From the NCBI GenBank assembly GCA_035528995.1, contig DATKXO010000288.1, positions 1 through 49,582 on the forward strand: DNA of 49,582 nt, read 5' to 3'. A model generated the notes under the pieces. The model saw only the letters and a program-made list of their open reading frames with translations. It was not told the DNA's origin and did no database searches. Of this stretch, positions 34,476-41,572 are shown in pieces. The DNA comes from DATKXO01 sp035528995 (lineage in GTDB: Bacteria; Planctomycetota; Phycisphaerae; UBA1845). How positions within the stretch are numbered: the first letter of the stretch is position 1; the number at the start of each line of letters is the position of its first letter. Made by a program: the position numbers and the translations under genes.

Positions 34476-34895
34476 CTAATCCCACTGAAACGCTCCCTTG
34501 CGCCAGGCGTAGACGTACCCCACCAGCAGGATCCCGAAGAAGACCGCGATCTCCAGCAGTAGAAACCCCTTGCCCACGCCGAACTGCGCCACCAGGTTCT
34601 CTCCCACGGCCGCGTCGTAGAACACCGGCGCCCAGGGCCACAGGAAGACGACCTCCACGTCAAACAGCAGAAACAGCATGGCCACGATGTAGAAGCGGAT
34701 GTTGAAGCGCCGCCGGGCGTCGCCGATCGGCGGCATGCCCGACTCGTAGGTCTCGTCCTTGACCTGTCCCTTGCGGTAGGTGCCGATCAGGTGGCTGAGC
34801 AGCAGGATGGCCAGCCCCATCGCGGTGGCCACGAGCATCAACAGGAGAATCGCACCGTAGGGCTGCAAGCTCGCCGCTATCATGGCACCACCCAT
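34476..34895 (-). CDS. nuoA: NADH-quinone oxidoreductase subunit A
   Basis: First gene of the complex I operon; three membrane helices, about 139 residues. Of the possible starts (GTG 34904, ATG 34895, ATG 34883) I prefer 34895, because a GGGGGG-rich Shine-Dalgarno lies eight bases upstream. The family loop YESGMPPIGDARRRFNIRFY, with its conserved acidic residue, and FLLFDVEVVFLWPWA are present. A well-matched promoter lies about 90 bp upstream. Confidence 0.95.
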   Translation of the reverse strand: MGGAMIAASLQPYGAILLLMLVATAMGLAILLLSHLIGTYRKGQVKDETYESGMPPIGDARRRFNIRFYIVAMLFLLFDVEVVFLWPWAPVFYDAAVGENLVAQFGVGKGFLLLEIAVFFGILLVGYVYAWRKGAFQWD

Positions 34896-34990
34896 CGGCG
34901 TCACCCCCCGGACATCCGGACACGCGAATCGCGGACGCGGATTGCTCCGCGTCGGACCGTCCCGGGCGATTCGCCGCGGAGTCGCGGTGC

Positions 34991-35019
34991 GTTATAGGTG
35001 ATGCCCTATCGACCGTCAA
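34991..35019 (-). promoter_or_regulatory. Sigma70-type promoter for the nuo operon
   Basis: On the minus strand, TTGACG (35019-35014) is separated by exactly 17 bases from TATAAC (34996-34991). This gives a start near 34984 and a leader of about 90 bases before nuoA. It is the best promoter match in the 311-bp divergent region 34905-35215. Confidence 0.7.
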
Positions 35020-35125
35020 GCGGCACCGAAACCCTGGCTGGGCCGGGGGTAACGAGTTTCTTGGCTGCTCGCGAACCGGCTCTTCCGTCGTCCGCGACCC
35101 CGCGCCAAAAAATCGAAGAATCAGC

Positions 35126-35154
35126 TTGACGGCCGCCCATGTTTGGTGTATGTT
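35126..35154 (+). promoter_or_regulatory. Sigma70-type promoter for the sigma-like gene
   Basis: TTGACG (35126-35131), a 17-base spacer, then TATGTT (35149-35154). Expected start about 35162, some 55 bases before the ATG at 35216. It is divergent from the nuo promoter; the -35 elements are about 107 bp apart. Confidence 0.6.
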
Positions 35155-35215
35155 AGGTATATCGCCGGGTGGGGGTGCCCGGCCCCGCGAGGCCGTTGCG
35201 CTGGGGGATCGGCCC

Positions 35216-36169
35216 ATGCTGGGGGACTACGCCTTCCGTCGGCTGAGCGATCGCCAACGACGGGAGGTGGCCGACAACATCGGCTTGGTGGCCAAGCACC
35301 TGGAGCAGCATCTGGCCCTGGACGTAGCGCCCACCAGAGATCGTGAGTGGGACGATCTGTTCCAGGAAGGTTGTGTCGGCTTGATTGAGGCGGTGCGGAC
35401 GTTTCGGGCGGAGTCGGGCATCGACTTCCCGGCTTACGCCATGCCCCGCATTCACTCGGCCGTCGGCAGGGCCCTTCGCGGTGCCTTTGCAACCGTCCGC
35501 GCGCCGCTGTATCCGCGAGGTCGGCCGCTCACCGGTGCATCGGCTCCGCCCCCGGTTGTTCAGACGCTCGATTTCGACCCGCAGGACCGCCGGCCCCAGG
35601 TGCGACACGCTACCGACGGCGCCCCACACGGAGAGACCATCGGCGAACGCCTCCGTGACCGATACGTCGAGACCGTTGAACGGGTCGTGCGCCGGATGCC
35701 GCGCTTGCGCCCGGCCCGCGGCGATCGGCCGGAAGTGATCCAACGCATCGTTGACGAGCGACTGCTCATCCCCGACGAGGATGCTCGCACGTCCCTGCGA
35801 GCCATCGCCCGGGAGTCACATTCCTCATACGCACGCATCGCCAAATGCGAGAAGTGCATCATCGACCAGGTCCGCGCCGACCTGGACGACGACGCTGAAA
35901 CGCAGCGCCTACGCCAGGCCGCCCGTCGAAAGCCCGACGGAATGGACCGGCCGATTGATTCCGCCCTGCGGGATGAGTTGGAATGCATGCGGGTCGATCG
36001 TCTGTGCGCTACTCTGGAGGAAGGCCCCCCGCGTGAGCGGGCCGAGCGACTCGTCGGACTGTTCGCTTGCGCCGGTGTGGCCGTGGCCGACGCGGTTCGA
36101 GCGTGGCTGATGGCCCTGACGCCCGACCAGCGAGCGGCCTGCCTGGCTGTGCTCCGCTACGACGCCTGA
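35216..36169 (+). CDS. Sigma-70 region-2-like regulatory protein
   Basis: 317 residues from the ATG at 35216, with a G-rich Shine-Dalgarno upstream. Residues about 20-90 match sigma factor region 2: VADNIGLVAKHLEQHL, then WDDLFQEGCVGLIEAVRTF (core-binding 2.1-2.2 pattern) and FPAYAMPRIHSAVGRALRG (the 2.3-2.4 '-YA-xxI' DNA-melting pattern). No convincing region 4 helix-turn-helix is visible. The C-terminal 200 residues are Arg- and Asp-rich helices with one Cys pair (AKCEKC) and no recognised domain. It may be a diverged sigma factor or a core-polymerase-binding regulator. Divergent from nuo with its own promoter. Confidence 0.65.
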   Translation: MLGDYAFRRLSDRQRREVADNIGLVAKHLEQHLALDVAPTRDREWDDLFQEGCVGLIEAVRTFRAESGIDFPAYAMPRIHSAVGRALRGAFATVRAPLYPRGRPLTGASAPPPVVQTLDFDPQDRRPQVRHATDGAPHGETIGERLRDRYVETVERVVRRMPRLRPARGDRPEVIQRIVDERLLIPDEDARTSLRAIARESHSSYARIAKCEKCIIDQVRADLDDDAETQRLRQAARRKPDGMDRPIDSALRDELECMRVDRLCATLEEGPPRERAERLVGLFACAGVAVADAVRAWLMALTPDQRAACLAVLRYDA

Positions 36170-36254
36170 ACGCAAGGCGATGCCGGGTCGAGCATACGGT
36201 GGCGAGATCGACGTGCGGCCCGGTGGGGCGGTGACGGCCGGCCTCCGCTGACTG

Positions 36255-37145
36255 TCAAGCCGCAGGTGGCTGCCGGCTCTCGCCTCGCCGCGATAGTGCC
36301 AGATAGGTGACACTCGCCAGGATGACGGCGCCGCCGAGGATCGTCCCGACCGAGGGCACCTCGCCGCGCCCCAGCCACACCCAGACCGGGTTGAGCACCG
36401 GCTCCAGCATCACGATCAGGATCGCCGCCTGGGCCGTGACCCGGGCGATCGCCGCCGAGTACAGCACGTACGGAAGGGCGAACTGGACGATGCCCATCAA
36501 CACCAGCAGGGCCAGGTTCGTCCCTCGCGGAACGGCGGCGTCGACCGCAAGGGCCGGCACCAGCAGAACCAGCGCCGACCCGGCGCAGCACACGAACGCC
36601 AACACCACCGGGTCCAACGCCCGCACCCGCCGAAACAGCACCGATTGCATGCCGAAGATCAGCCCGCTCGTCAACGCCACGAGCAGACCGGCCATGTCGG
36701 TGCTGAGCTCCCAGCCGAAGATGATGACCACACCGATCATCGCCCCGGCCAGGGCGAGCCACTGCCGGGCCACGGCCGATTCGCCCACGATCAGCGGACT
36801 GAACACGAACACCCACGCCGGCGCGGTGTACTGCAGAATGATCGCGTTGGCGGCCGTCGTCATCGTCGTCGCGATCACGAAGCTGGCGCACATCCCCGTG
36901 AAGGCCAGCACCGTGGCCGCCAGCCAGCGCTTCTCCGGAATGGGTTTCCAGCGATGCAGGGCGATGGGTGCCAGCGCGGCCGCCGCGATCACCGACCGAA
37001 ACGCCGCAATCGAGCAGCCGCCCACTCCGCCGGCTTGCAGGGTCTTGATGAGCAGTCCGTTCAGGCTCCAAAGCACCGCGGCCGCCAGGAGCAGCAGAAT
37101 CCCGGCACGGTGGACGGCCGCGGGTCGGCCCGCTGGTCCGGTCAC
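36255..37145 (-). CDS. EamA/DMT-family transporter
   Basis: 296 residues with ten hydrophobic segments in two five-helix halves, the standard drug/metabolite transporter layout (inner membrane exporter). Characteristic bits: LWSLNGLLIKTL in helix 1 and the second EamA half ending LEPVLNPVWVWLGRGEVPS, where the PVxxxxxxxxxGE-type motif is clear. The start is a GTG at 37145 that overlaps the dacB stop (GTGA), so the two are co-translated. Substrate unknown; the C-terminal tail is short and basic. Confidence 0.88.
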   Translation of the reverse strand: MTGPAGRPAAVHRAGILLLLAAAVLWSLNGLLIKTLQAGGVGGCSIAAFRSVIAAAALAPIALHRWKPIPEKRWLAATVLAFTGMCASFVIATTMTTAANAIILQYTAPAWVFVFSPLIVGESAVARQWLALAGAMIGVVIIFGWELSTDMAGLLVALTSGLIFGMQSVLFRRVRALDPVVLAFVCCAGSALVLLVPALAVDAAVPRGTNLALLVLMGIVQFALPYVLYSAAIARVTAQAAILIVMLEPVLNPVWVWLGRGEVPSVGTILGGAVILASVTYLALSRRGESRQPPAA

Positions 37146-38635
37146 GGCGCCGCGTCCGCTGGATCGGTCACCAGGACGCGGCAGATTTCGTCGTGAACCT
37201 TGTTAAATGGCGCGGCTCCACCCTTGATCCCGTTGAACAGCACGGAGAAGGCCCGCCAGCGGCCCGAGGGCGTGACCGCGTACCCGCTGAGCGTGCGGAC
37301 ACCACTCAGGTACCCCGTCTTGGCGTACACGGTCCCGGGAAGGTCCTTGAGCCGCTTGGTCAGCGAGCCGTCGTTGCCCGCCTCGGACAGCGAGCCGGCG
37401 AAGATCTGCCGGTAGGGATGCCGGTACATATGCTGCAACACCGCCACGAAGTCGGCCGCCGACGCCCGGTTGTCACGGCTGAGACCAGATCCGTCCACCA
37501 CCGCGGCGGTGTTGGCGCTCCGGCCGCATTGGGCCAGGAACGCCTCGATGGCCGTGCGGCCCGTCTCCCACGTGCCCTGCGGATCAGCACCCTGCCGCTT
37601 GGCCCATTCATAGCCCGTACGCTTCATGAGGCATTCGGCGAAGAGGTTTTGTGATCTCTTGCCCGTGCGGGCCAGGATCGGGGGCAGCGGCGTGACGTGC
37701 TCGGCCAGCAACTGGCAACCGGCCGGCAGCGATCCGTCCGCGAGCCGCACCCGTTGTCGGACGATCTTCCCGGCGATCGAGATCCCCTGATCCGCCAGGG
37801 CGGTCCGCAGCGCGCCGGCCGTCAAGAAGCCCGGGTCCGGAGCGGGAATCGGCGGGAACGGCCAGCGCTTGGCCGGTGTGCCCGTCACTACGAAGGTCAG
37901 CTCCGGCTTCGGGCGATCGATGACCGGGTCGCCGTTCCGGCTGGACCGGTTGCGGAAGACGATCTCGATCAGGTCGGTCTTGGGCACTGATTCCCAGCCC
38001 GGCACCGCACCCGCACCGGGTCCCGGCCAGATCGTGATGTCCACGCAGTTGTCGTTGTAATTCAACGCCCCGACCGGCGCCGCGTACCACTTTTTCAGAT
38101 CGCCGGGCTCCCACGTCGGATGCGTGAAGACGTTGTCAAAGATGGACTCGTCGATGATCAGGTCGCCGCCTATCGCTGTGACGCCGCGCGCTCGCAGGGC
38201 ACCGGCCCATTCGGCAAACGTCTGGCCGGCCGGCACCCCCAGCGCCTCCGCCATAGCCACGTCGCCCAGCGATGGATCGCCGTCCCCGATGAGCACCAGA
38301 TCCCGGCCGCTCAGCGCCAGGCGGGTGCGGAACGCGAAGTCCGGTCCCAGCCGATCGAGGGCGGTAGCCAGGACGAACAGCTTGGCGTTGCTGGCGGGCA
38401 GTAGGGGGGTGGTCGGGTCGATGTCGCAGAGGTTGCGGCCGGTGTCCAGGTCCACGATCCGGGCGCTGCACCGGACGCCGGGTTGCGGCAGGTGCGTCAG
38501 TATCTGCTGCAACCGCGCCCCGACCGCGTCGGCGCCTGCAAATGCGTAAGCCGGCAGGCAGAGCGAGAGAGCCCCTAGCAGAATCCCCGCGGTATTGCGG
38601 GTCCGGCTGGAAGACGCGATGGGTGAGCTTGCCAC
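37142..38635 (-). CDS. dacB: D-alanyl-D-alanine carboxypeptidase/endopeptidase, PBP4-type (S13)
   Basis: Periplasmic peptidoglycan hydrolase, 497 residues. The start is a GTG at 38635 preceded by GGAGGTGATC, a ten-base match to the 16S anti-Shine-Dalgarno. The signal peptide covers about 1-33 (cleavage near AFAGA). The penicillin-binding triads are intact: SNAK at 82-85 with the nucleophile Ser, DGSGLSRDN at 381-389, and KTG at 439-441. The long domain inserted between the first two motifs (about 110-300) is typical of class C PBP4. The presence of a peptidoglycan enzyme fits the view that planctomycetes have a cell wall. Confidence 0.93.
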   Translation of the reverse strand: MASSPIASSSRTRNTAGILLGALSLCLPAYAFAGADAVGARLQQILTHLPQPGVRCSARIVDLDTGRNLCDIDPTTPLLPASNAKLFVLATALDRLGPDFAFRTRLALSGRDLVLIGDGDPSLGDVAMAEALGVPAGQTFAEWAGALRARGVTAIGGDLIIDESIFDNVFTHPTWEPGDLKKWYAAPVGALNYNDNCVDITIWPGPGAGAVPGWESVPKTDLIEIVFRNRSSRNGDPVIDRPKPELTFVVTGTPAKRWPFPPIPAPDPGFLTAGALRTALADQGISIAGKIVRQRVRLADGSLPAGCQLLAEHVTPLPPILARTGKRSQNLFAECLMKRTGYEWAKRQGADPQGTWETGRTAIEAFLAQCGRSANTAAVVDGSGLSRDNRASAADFVAVLQHMYRHPYRQIFAGSLSEAGNDGSLTKRLKDLPGTVYAKTGYLSGVRTLSGYAVTPSGRWRAFSVLFNGIKGGAAPFNKVHDEICRVLVTDPADAAP

Positions 38636-39025
38636 GGTTCGATCACCTCCCTGCGACCGTTTGGGGCGGGCCCCCGGTCACGATCCATGTGGCGTCAAGA
38701 CGCAGAGCCCGTATTGGACGACGATCATAGACGGGGGACGCAGCCGATCAAGTCCCAGTTGAGGCCCGGTCGCCTGGCCCGGCCCGCCGCGAGCACCGCC
38801 ACCGCCCGGCCCGTCGCCAGACCGCCCGCTGCCCGGACCTTCGCCGGTACGGCCACCGCCGAGACCGACCGCGCCGCCTGCGCCCCGCATCTGCCACGCC
38901 GCCCCTGGCCCGATTGCGGAGCGGTTCGGCCGAGTCGGTTCTCGACCTTGACAACCGGCCGGCCGATCCTATATTCAACTGCGTGCGAAGAGTGGCAGCC
39001 GGATTCATCGCTGCCCAGGCCTCAA
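38636..39025. other. 390-bp region between dacB and tRNA-Asp
   Basis: It holds the dacB ribosome binding site at its left end and the tRNA promoter near its right end. The middle (about 38700-38940) is very GC-rich. Open frames exist on both strands, one even running through the tRNA, but their proteins are Arg/Pro/Ala-rich with no start signal, so I call none. Confidence 0.6.
38948..38975 (+). promoter_or_regulatory. Promoter of tRNA-Asp
   Basis: A perfect TTGACA (38948-38953), a 16-base spacer, then TATATT (38970-38975). Predicted start about 38982, giving a 5' leader of some 44 bases before the tRNA. Confidence 0.7.
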
Positions 39026-39099
<74 letters not shown>

Positions 39100-39114
39100 A
39101 TCAGGTAACCCAAG

Positions 39115-39144
39115 ACGCCGCAAGGACTTAGAGCCTTGCGGCGT
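39115..39144 (+). terminator. Hairpin terminator after tRNA-Asp
   Basis: Perfect 11-bp stem ACGCCGCAAGG/CCTTGCGGCGT with an 8-base loop, starting 16 bases after the tRNA. Only a weak T-run follows (TACCGTTTG), so termination is likely but may be leaky or need Rho. Confidence 0.7.
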
Positions 39145-39287
39145 TACCGTTTGCGCCGCCCGGATCCGGAGCCGGGGTTCAACGGGTGCCTTGCCCAATG
39201 GAGGCGTGTGTTATGCCGGCATCCGCAGGCCGTCGACGCCTCCGAAGCCACTGAAGTCGCCGACCCTCTGCTGCGTCCAAGCGCCCT

Positions 39288-39581
39288 CTAGCTCATCTTG
39301 CCCAGGACGTTCTTCAGCTCACCGGACCCGAACGTGCGCAGCATGCAGGTCGTGACGTTTGTGTCCTGCCCGAGTTTGAGGACCAGTCCGGCGGCCGTCG
39401 CCTCGTCCGGAGCATTCAGGATCACGACACCGTCGTACGGCCCGGTGGTCCAGTACTGCCCCTCGACGGTCGCGCCGGCCCTGGCGGCCGCGTCCTTGAA
39501 GGCCTCCGCCCGGTCCAGCGACTCGCCGACGTTGGCGATCCCTTGTTCGGTGAACTTCAACAGTACGACGTACTTGCACAT
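39288..39581 (-). CDS. GYD-domain protein
   Basis: 97 residues from the ATG at 39581, with GAGGA upstream. The whole protein is one ferredoxin-like alpha/beta unit: KYVVLLKFTEQGIANV at the start, the central YWTTGPYDGVVILNAPDE, and a closing TTCMLRTF strand. This matches the GYD domain family (small dimeric proteins of unknown function, named for a Gly-Tyr-Asp motif, here GPYDG). Probably cytosolic. It may form an operon with the next two small genes upstream on the same strand. Confidence 0.85.
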   Translation of the reverse strand: MCKYVVLLKFTEQGIANVGESLDRAEAFKDAAARAGATVEGQYWTTGPYDGVVILNAPDEATAAGLVLKLGQDTNVTTCMLRTFGSGELKNVLGKMS

Positions 39582-39704
39582 GGTAGAGTCCTCTTCCGAT
39601 CACCCGATGCCCTGCAACGGACACCTACCGCCTGTGGCGGCGTGCCAGTCCGCGCCCGCTTGGACCGCTGCGGCAGCAAGGACCACACACCCGCTATTCC
39701 GGCC

Positions 39705-39908
39705 TCACCCGTCGCCGAGTTCGACCCCGAGGATCCCGGCAAGGTCCATAATCGCCGCATGGGCGTCGGCCCCCCGCGCCGTCCAGGTTTGGCCGGCCGC
39801 GTCCTTGGCGGTGACCACAAACAACTGCTTATCGTACTTCAGTGAAACCGCGTACCCGGCCCCGCGGATCTTGTCGATGACGTCCAGTGTGGTGGGGTCG
39901 AGCTGCAT
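39705..39908 (-). CDS. Small hypothetical protein
   Basis: 67 residues from the ATG at 39908; GGAGG lies a little far (13 bases) upstream. Composition is coherent: a helix (TTLDVIDKIRGAG), two strands (YAVSLKYDKQLFVVTAKD), TWTARGADAHAAIMDLAGIL as a final strand-helix. No Cys, no signal peptide, no membrane segment. I do not recognise the family. It lies 28 bp after the next gene upstream and 123 bp before the GYD gene. Confidence 0.55.
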   Translation of the reverse strand: MQLDPTTLDVIDKIRGAGYAVSLKYDKQLFVVTAKDAAGQTWTARGADAHAAIMDLAGILGVELGDG

Positions 39909-39936
39909 GGGCGGCCGATCGCCTCCATTCCGTCCA

Positions 39937-40296
39937 TCAACCCGTTTGCGGCTTCGATTCCGTGTCGGGGTTGCTCCAGTAGATCGCCAGGCCGACCAGA
40001 ACGACCAGGACCAGCAGGGCCGCCTGCCCCCAGTTGGATGGCTCGGCTGGCGCCGACGGTCGCTTCGGTGGTTGAACGACAGGAGCGGGCGTCGGAACCG
40101 GTACTGGTGCCCGCACCGGAACCGGCACCGGTGGTCGTGCCGGAACCGGCAACGTTGGGCCGAGCAATTCCAGTTGCTCGATCAACACGTTCAACCGGTG
40201 GGCCTTCGCCTCGGCCGCCGCGTGCGTGGGGGCCTCGAGGATCAGGTCCACGTCATCTCCGGTCAGTCGCTCGGCTCCGGTGATGCGGAACTTCAT
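39937..40296 (-). CDS. Small tail-anchored protein with Pro-Val linker
   Basis: 119 residues from the ATG at 40296, with GGAGGAGG just upstream. The N-terminal 45 residues (MKFRITGAERLTGDDVDLIL onward, with EAEAKAHRLNVLIEQLEL-like helix) resemble a small domain I associate with planctomycete proteins. A linker of alternating Pro and Val/Ala (about 50-80) follows, then a hydrophobic segment ALLVLVVLVGLAIYW (about 95-110) and a short polar tail. It is probably anchored in the membrane by its C-terminus with the small domain in the cytoplasm. Function unknown. Confidence 0.65.
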   Translation of the reverse strand: MKFRITGAERLTGDDVDLILEAPTHAAAEAKAHRLNVLIEQLELLGPTLPVPARPPVPVPVRAPVPVPTPAPVVQPPKRPSAPAEPSNWGQAALLVLVVLVGLAIYWSNPDTESKPQTG

Positions 40297-40499
40297 GGTT
40301 GCGCCTCCTCCAGATGGGCGAGCCGCCGTCGCTGTCCGGCGAACGGGTCCTGCGATTTGTGCCCCTACTCTACAGCATCTACCCGGAACGGTCCAAGTGT
40401 CAGACATCCCGACGAAAGGCCGCATCAGACGGAGAATTCCCGCACCCGCGAGTCGTGGGTCCATCGAGCGTGATCACGGCCGGTCTTGGAGGCGAATCG

Positions 40500-40766
40500 A
40501 TGGGATGCTGCGGCGGCCGAAGAGCGCCACCACAACAGCCCGCGACGCTTGCGCCGTTTCCTCCCGTTGCGGCCGTCTTCGATCTGTTCGGCCGGACCGC
40601 TCTTGCGGATCACCGTCACGCCGACCCTGACCGGGTAGGCCTCGTGCCACGTTGCTCGACGGTGTCGCATCCTGCCCGAAGCACAGCCCCGTCCCCCGAA
40701 GCAGACCCGAACCGTCGGCGCAGTCCGATCGACAGCACTGCGTGCGCGCTTCGGAACGGTCGCTGA
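40500..40766 (+). CDS. Small MGCCGG-type protein, possibly frameshifted
   Basis: 88 residues from the ATG at 40500. GGAGG lies seven bases upstream, which is why I call it. The protein begins MGCCGGRRAPPQQP and continues with a strand-like VAAVFDLFGRTAL. Small proteins with an MGCCG start followed by a 'GRTAL/GxT-ALxVxGPxTG' strand pattern occur in bacteria and phages. In this gene the expected continuation (LRITVTPTLTG) is found in another frame from about 40610 and stops at a TAG near 40637, so a one-base frameshift is possible. The remaining in-frame tail is Ser/Pro/Arg-rich and poor. Confidence 0.4.
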   Translation: MGCCGGRRAPPQQPATLAPFPPVAAVFDLFGRTALADHRHADPDRVGLVPRCSTVSHPARSTAPSPEADPNRRRSPIDSTACALRNGR

Positions 40767-41131
40767 GGTTAGATCAGACGAATCGGCTGCGTCCCGGCTC
40801 GCGGGACCACTGAAACCACCCCTAGCGTACCCCTTTTCTTTGTACTGTCTTACCCCACAGCATGCTGTGCAGGTCAAAGACAGGATTCCACGACCCTGCG
40901 CGTTTTTATCGACCGGCACCACGCCCCCACGGCTTCCACCACTGACCCGCGAATCCCCGATTTCAGCCCTGCCCTGCCGTTGTCCGGTGTGCCGCGTTTG
41001 CCTTAGACTAGAAGATTGCACTGTCAATCGCCGATGGAATGCAGCGGTCGCGTCCCTCCGGCGGAAAGACCGTGTGTGGTTCTGCCACCAGTACGACGGC
41101 TCCGAACGGACCCTCTCCGGGAGCAAACACC
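40767..41131. other. 365-bp region before the PilZ gene
   Basis: It is less GC-rich than its surroundings in places (for example around 40830-40910). It contains a 14-base perfect palindrome CACAGCATGCTGTG at 40856-40869. No convincing coding frame, terminator or sigma70 promoter is seen; the promoter of the PilZ gene is presumably here. Confidence 0.45.
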
Positions 41132-41497
41132 ATGACCTGCGAATCAAAGCCAAAACCCGACCGGCCGATGCCTGAGACCAGGCGCGAATGGATTCAGACT
41201 GCCAGGCAGACCGGTGAGGCCGACACCTTCGCCGGCAAACGCCGGCAGGAGCGCTTCACCTGGTTCCCACAGCTCGAGGTTCGCATGACGACCAGGAGCG
41301 GCCAGACCGAGACGCTGTTGGCTTCGGGCCACGATATTTCCGAAGGCGGGGTCAGGTTCTTCTGCAGAATACCGATGGACGTGTTCACCAAGGTCGAGGT
41401 GGTCGTGGAAGGCGAGGCGGACGGCGTGGCCGTCCTCGTCAAACACTGCACCCGGACGTTCAACGGATACCTCATCGGCGCCGACTTCGTGGATTGA
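41132..41497 (+). CDS. PilZ-domain protein (c-di-GMP receptor candidate)
   Basis: 121 residues from the ATG at 41132 with GGGAG upstream (a later ATG at 41168 is possible). Both c-di-GMP-binding motifs are intact: RxxxR as RRQER at residues 37-41, and DxSxxG as DISEGG at 68-73. The rest is the PilZ beta barrel (LEVRMTT, GVRFFCRIPMDVFTKVEVVV, YLIGADFVD). It has no other domain, so it would act as a free adaptor. Together with orphan fliM in this window it points to c-di-GMP and motility control, but the two are far apart. Confidence 0.85.
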   Translation: MTCESKPKPDRPMPETRREWIQTARQTGEADTFAGKRRQERFTWFPQLEVRMTTRSGQTETLLASGHDISEGGVRFFCRIPMDVFTKVEVVVEGEADGVAVLVKHCTRTFNGYLIGADFVD

Positions 41498-41572
41498 TCG
41501 TCCGCCCGGCTCGTGCCCTCGCTGTCTCCGGGGCGGGCGTCATCCTCCCACAGCACCGACGAAACGACAGCA

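Noticed and set aside
40856..40869. Perfect 14-base palindrome CACAGCATGCTGTG
   Set aside because: About three such palindromes are expected by chance in a window of this size, and no promoter is seen next to it.
40425..41153. Minus-strand frame of 242 codons between the small genes and PilZ
   Set aside because: Arg/Ser-rich, no ribosome binding site, and opposes the better-supported MGCCGG and PilZ genes.
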